A stretch of DNA of 64,000 bases, taken from contig OU452199.1 of assembly GCA_911728435.2 (NCBI GenBank), forward strand, positions 15,572,860-15,636,859, in the 5' to 3' direction. The position numbers were made by a program, and so were the translations under genes. A model generated the notes under the pieces. It was not told where the DNA came from. It did no database searches and saw only the letters and a program-made list of their open reading frames with translations. Origin of the DNA: Apoderus coryli (lineage: Eukaryota; Arthropoda; Insecta; Coleoptera; Attelabidae). Of this stretch, positions 60,171-64,000 are shown piece after piece (positions within the stretch are counted from its first letter, which is position 1; each line of letters starts with the position of its first letter).

Positions 60171-60907
60171 GGCTCACCTAGCACCGATATTTCACTACGC
60201 TCTATTTCTATATATACGAGTATATCTATAATCAACTGGAACCGGACAAGGATTTAAAAGTGCCTTTGTAAAACAGAATGTGGATCATCAAAATGATGTG
60301 CTTTAATGATAATATTCAAATTGACGTGGAACTCCAATTATTTGCAAAAATAAATAAGTTCTTCTATCGAAAATAAAATTAACAAACAAAATATTCATTA
60401 TGATTAATTAAGTTAGTTTATTTTTATTTTACTTTAAGTTGTAATGTCTTTCAATTTTCATTCATTTACTAATTTTGCGTTATTTACTAATTTTATTTAT
60501 TATCATGCTCATACATTTCCCAGTACTTTTTAGGAATTGCATACAATGTCTAGGAAATTACAGAATATGTAACAAATTATTTAACTCAACTCCTCAGTTT
60601 TACAGCTACATTTCCGGTAACACAAACATAATAGTTTCATAACACTGCTATCCTCATTTTCGACTTCTTCTGTCTTGTTATAAGTGTATTTTTGTCATAA
60701 TATTGATTTATTAATCCTCTTTGGCAACATTGGTTCTTAAAGTATCTTGTATACATTTTTGTTGTACAATTGTAATATAGATTTATTCTAATAAAATTTT
60801 CACTTGATAAATTTCCTATGATTTATATTTGGCTTCGAAATTATTTTAAATTGTATCTCTTTACAATCCTAAAATGTAATGTCTTATTTACAATCACTTT
60901 TCCTAAT
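60171..60907. other. 3' flank of the homeobox exon
   Basis: AT-rich; would include the 3' UTR of the minus-strand homeobox gene. Several TTTATT (AATAAA on the minus strand) are present and I cannot choose the poly(A) site. Confidence 0.35.
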
Positions 60908-61165
60908 CTATACAACATAAGGCCTATATAAAGCCTCATTTTCCAGAGACATTTTTCGCGTATCACTAGGTCCATTGTCTACAACGGATATAACGCTATC
61001 CATGCTTTCTTGATTTGAAATAGATACACTAGATTTTAAAGAGTTTTGTGAAGAACTTGATGCATTAGATTTATTGAGATCACTATCTTTAGAGGATTTT
61101 GCCTCTTGATGGGCTTTTTTGCTTCTTTTCCATTTCATCCGTCTATTCTGGAACCATATTTTTAC
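60908..61165 (-). CDS. exex: Last exon of an Mnx/exex (HB9)-type homeobox gene
   Basis: The exon follows a consensus acceptor (CTGTTGTTTCAG) and runs 85 codons to TAA. It opens with VKIWFQNRRMKWKRSKKA, the recognition helix and end of a homeodomain, from about position 45. An intron just before Val45 is a known position in several homeobox classes. The text KWKRSKKA followed by HQEAK is characteristic of the Mnx/HB9/exex class, whose members act as transcription factors in motor-neuron and endoderm development. The remainder is Ser/Lys-rich and ends LYRPYVV. No earlier exon is visible in the 2.8 kb to the right edge, so the final intron is at least that long. Class assignment rests on about 25 residues. 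Confidence 0.72.
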   Translation of the reverse strand, partial: VKIWFQNRRMKWKRSKKAHQEAKSSKDSDLNKSNASSSSQNSLKSSVSISNQESMDSVISVVDNGPSDTRKMSLENEALYRPYVV

Positions 61166-62868
61166 CTGAAACAACAGAATTTCAATATTACTTTTGTTGG
61201 ATTAGCAAACGTTCAAAACTAATTTTGTAAACGTAATTAATTATGGAACTCTGGAAAAATATCTAAATCAACTTATTCTAGAAAAAAAAATCACTAGCTA
61301 TTTAATTATCTAATAATTATGAATGTTGTTGATAACTATTATTCTAATGCTTCATAAAAAACTCAAATTATAAACTTTGAAACGTTGAAGTTGTCATTTA
61401 TTGTTTGACTTTTTTGTATGACCTGAAATATGTTACTGCAGAGCGTTACTCAATCAAGATTTAGATGTATTAACCTATAGTTGGCAACTAAGACAAATTG
61501 TAATAGAAAATTTATGAAGTCTACAAAGTCAATGTTTGAAGACGTGAAATCTAAATCACTTTAGTGATTGTTGGTATTTATTTCAATAGTGATAATAATG
61601 GCTTATCATAATTCAAATATCAAGCTGCAAAATTAAGAGCTGATTCATAAAGTACTTAAAGTGACCTACAACATATTTTTATAATTAAAATTATCTAATA
61701 ACTGATAAATTCGAAATTCGAAGCAAAACCACTTAGATAAAATGTTTTTTACCATTATTAAGCTAAGCTATTATGTTAATTGCCTCAATTTTGCTCTCAA
61801 ATTCATACCGGTATTAAATTTAATAGAGGTCGACAAGAAAAGTGAAATCTCTTTCTACGAGCACATGCTGTGGATTAGCTACAAGAAATATGATAAATTG
61901 CTCTCATATTTTGTACAGTTATTCATCTCAATCCTAAAATATGACCGGTGTCGTTTTGTTTGAATTTAGACTTAGCACCCTCATAACTCTTATAGTACAA
62001 AAGAAAACAGTTTTCGCTCTACTTAGCAAACAATCATGTGGTAGAGAATAATAAAATATAAAAGAATTTGCATGCGTAAGTTTTCATAATATAGTCATTT
62101 AGATATTATTTCCCAAAACTGTTTAGTTCGAAAGGTGGGAATTTCATTAATTTTGTTATCATCTTTAAACATTTTTGAAGGTAATTAAAATCTTACAGAA
62201 ACCAGGTAAACACTGTTCTAAATTGTTTGAGCGCAAAAGACTACATGGTATTTCAGTCAATATGTGAAGAAAGCACTCTATTAATTCATCAATATCTGTC
62301 ATGTGCATAGTCCAGTTTCATTGCATTGCAAATCTAAGGCTATAGTGCAAAATCTTCTTCAAAGGTGAAACTAGTGATTGACAAAATTATTATAAATGAT
62401 CCTAATTTGCTTACATAAAACTCAAGGAACAAAAACTATACAATACACAAAAAAAAAGAGAATTTTTAGAAATGATACACATAAAACAAAATAAAAACAG
62501 CTTTAATGACAGAACTGACATTCTACACCTAAGCAGTATCTACCACAATATTATAAAATTAAAAATACTCTTACACCCCCCTGTATTTATTGTAATAAAT
62601 GTATACTTTTTAAACATCTCACCTGTATATGTATCAAAAAAGCAAAAAAAAAAAAAAGAAAACGGAAAACGGAAAACGGAAAATCAAAATGCTTTCATAT
62701 CGAACTGTGCTACTACTATCATTAAGTAAAAATGAGTTTTATTATATGTGAATGTTTTAAATGTTTTATTTAGAATTATAAAGAAAATTGTTTGTTATTT
62801 TTGATATTAATGTGTTGAAATTTGTGTTAGGTAATACACAAAAAATAAATAAAAAAATATATATATTA
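61166..62868. other. Intron of the homeobox gene, unassigned
   Basis: AT-rich. It contains a short GAAAAC microsatellite near 62654-62682. No coding exon or RNA recognised. Confidence 0.45.
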
Positions 62869-63351
62869 TACAATGTATAGTTTGGAAGAGGAAAAACTTT
62901 TTTATTTGTAGATTTAGAAGAAAAAATCATTCTTTATAAAATAGTGTGCTGGTGTCGAAACTACAATTTCAAATACCAAATTTACGATTAGTGTACAGGG
63001 TATATCAAAAATAACATTTAATAACATTTTTTGCTTTGCTTTAATTTTATGAAAATATTTTCAAAACCGTGATTTATTACACCAATTGTGCAGAAAAAAC
63101 ATACACATTTTTCTCAACGTGGTTAATTTCATAGCTAATATTATAATAATAAAATCCAAAAAAAAAAGAAGAAAATCAAGATCATTAGAAATATTATTTT
63201 TGATATACCCTGTATAGTAATCGTAAATTTGGTATTTGAAATTGCAGTTTCGACACAAGCAGACGTTTTTATAAAGAATGACTTTTTCTTCTAAATCTAC
63301 AAATAAAAAAGTTTTTCCTCTTCCGAACTCTATCCGTGGACACATTGTATA
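62869..63351. mobile_element. Foldback MITE with TACAATGT ends
   Basis: The left arm (GGAAGAGGAAAAACTTTTTT, GTAGATTTAGAAGAAAAA, AATACCAAATTTACGATTA, ACAGGGTATATCAAAAATA) is mirrored on the right, ending CACATTGTATA. The arms are about 150 bp with a few indels; the left outer end lacks about 10 bases present on the right. It lies in the homeobox intron and is non-coding. Confidence 0.82.
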
Positions 63352-63914
63352 TAAAAAATTATCTAAAATAATATGTATGTGTATGTAATTTCATCAAAAT
63401 GTGTACAACCTGAAGAACTTACTAATTAGTATCGAAACGCTGTTGTAATTTTATTTAATTTATTTGACGTAAATAAAAATGCATGTTGTCTTTATATTTT
63501 AAAAAATTTTAAAAGAATTTTTTATAAGAACCGACCACCCCAAGAAAAATAAAGTGAAAAAAAAAGTACACGGATTTTGTCGAACACTATATCTTATTTA
63601 TCATTGATGCAATTCCAAATAACAATATGCTCAGAGTGGTTGCTCGTGAGTTGGCGCAGTTTACACTGTGTTTTGTGGTAAACTAACCTCCTTGGTCTTA
63701 TATTTGTCATACTGCATGAAGCAAAATTCGATTGACGAAATCGATATTTTATATCTGTATCAAATTAAGAATTAATATTTATCTTACTTTGATACTGTTA
63801 ATGATACACATATCAACATTATTGTTTGAGTTAATAATATTGCTATTGGAAATGGATTTTGGCAATCTTAATCCTGGATGATCATGTTCTCACTGAATGC
63901 AAAATGCGGGAGAT

Positions 63915-64000
63915 ATATGCTATGCCACAAAATTATTTTTCTTTTATTATATTTACGGACACAAATTCCTTTTATAGTTATATACATAATATTTGGCTAA
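63915..64000. mobile_element. Partial copy of the GGCATAGCGGACA family
   Basis: GCTATGCCACAAAATTATTT, then TTTTATTATATTTACGGACA, parallels the sequence starting at 58263. It runs to the window edge. Confidence 0.45.

Overview
The window looks like AT-rich insect nuclear DNA dominated by transposable elements. Evidence for an insect or other arthropod genome: a spliced Rab GTPase gene with GT-AG introns, the last exon of an Mnx/exex-type homeobox gene, a eukaryotic tRNA-Gly, non-LTR retrotransposons and mariner/pogo DNA transposons. I cannot fix the insect order from the sequence alone. Nothing prokaryotic is present.

Host genes are few. A first coding exon with an N-terminal engrailed-homology (eh1-like) motif lies on the minus strand at 2604-2925 and its gene runs off the left edge. 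tRNA-Gly(TCC) is at 30738-30809. A complete five-exon Rab-family GTPase lies on the minus strand between 34370 and 38052; its exons join in phase to a 221-residue protein. The final exon of an Mnx/exex-type homeobox gene is at 60908-61165, minus strand, with the rest beyond the right edge.

Most of the remainder is mobile DNA, much of it nested. Left part (1-18.1 kb): a LINE fragment, an intact DD41D mariner with 362-bp inverted repeats (3817-5903), a LINE inside a TA-flanked inverted-repeat element (8397-12097), and a decayed pogo-like element (13101-17776) holding a 5'-truncated LINE with an 898-codon open frame. Middle part (18.9-30.6 kb): a decayed RTE-like LINE is split by a 10.57-kb insertion (19622-30192). 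That insertion has imperfect terminal inverted repeats, a probable 6-bp target duplication, one large tandem array near each end (110-bp and 182-bp units) and small spliced-looking reading frames between them. This is the least familiar structure in the window.

Right part (30.6-64 kb): a palindromic insertion with a perfect 12-bp target duplication (31560-32319), the Rab gene, a LINE inserted in a tandem repeat (about 39.0-41.8 kb), further LINE pieces, two dead mariners, a 156-bp triplication, a decayed integrase relic, the homeobox exon and a foldback MITE. Long stretches such as 46.3-48.4, 50-52.5 and 56.4-58.2 kb show nothing I can identify.
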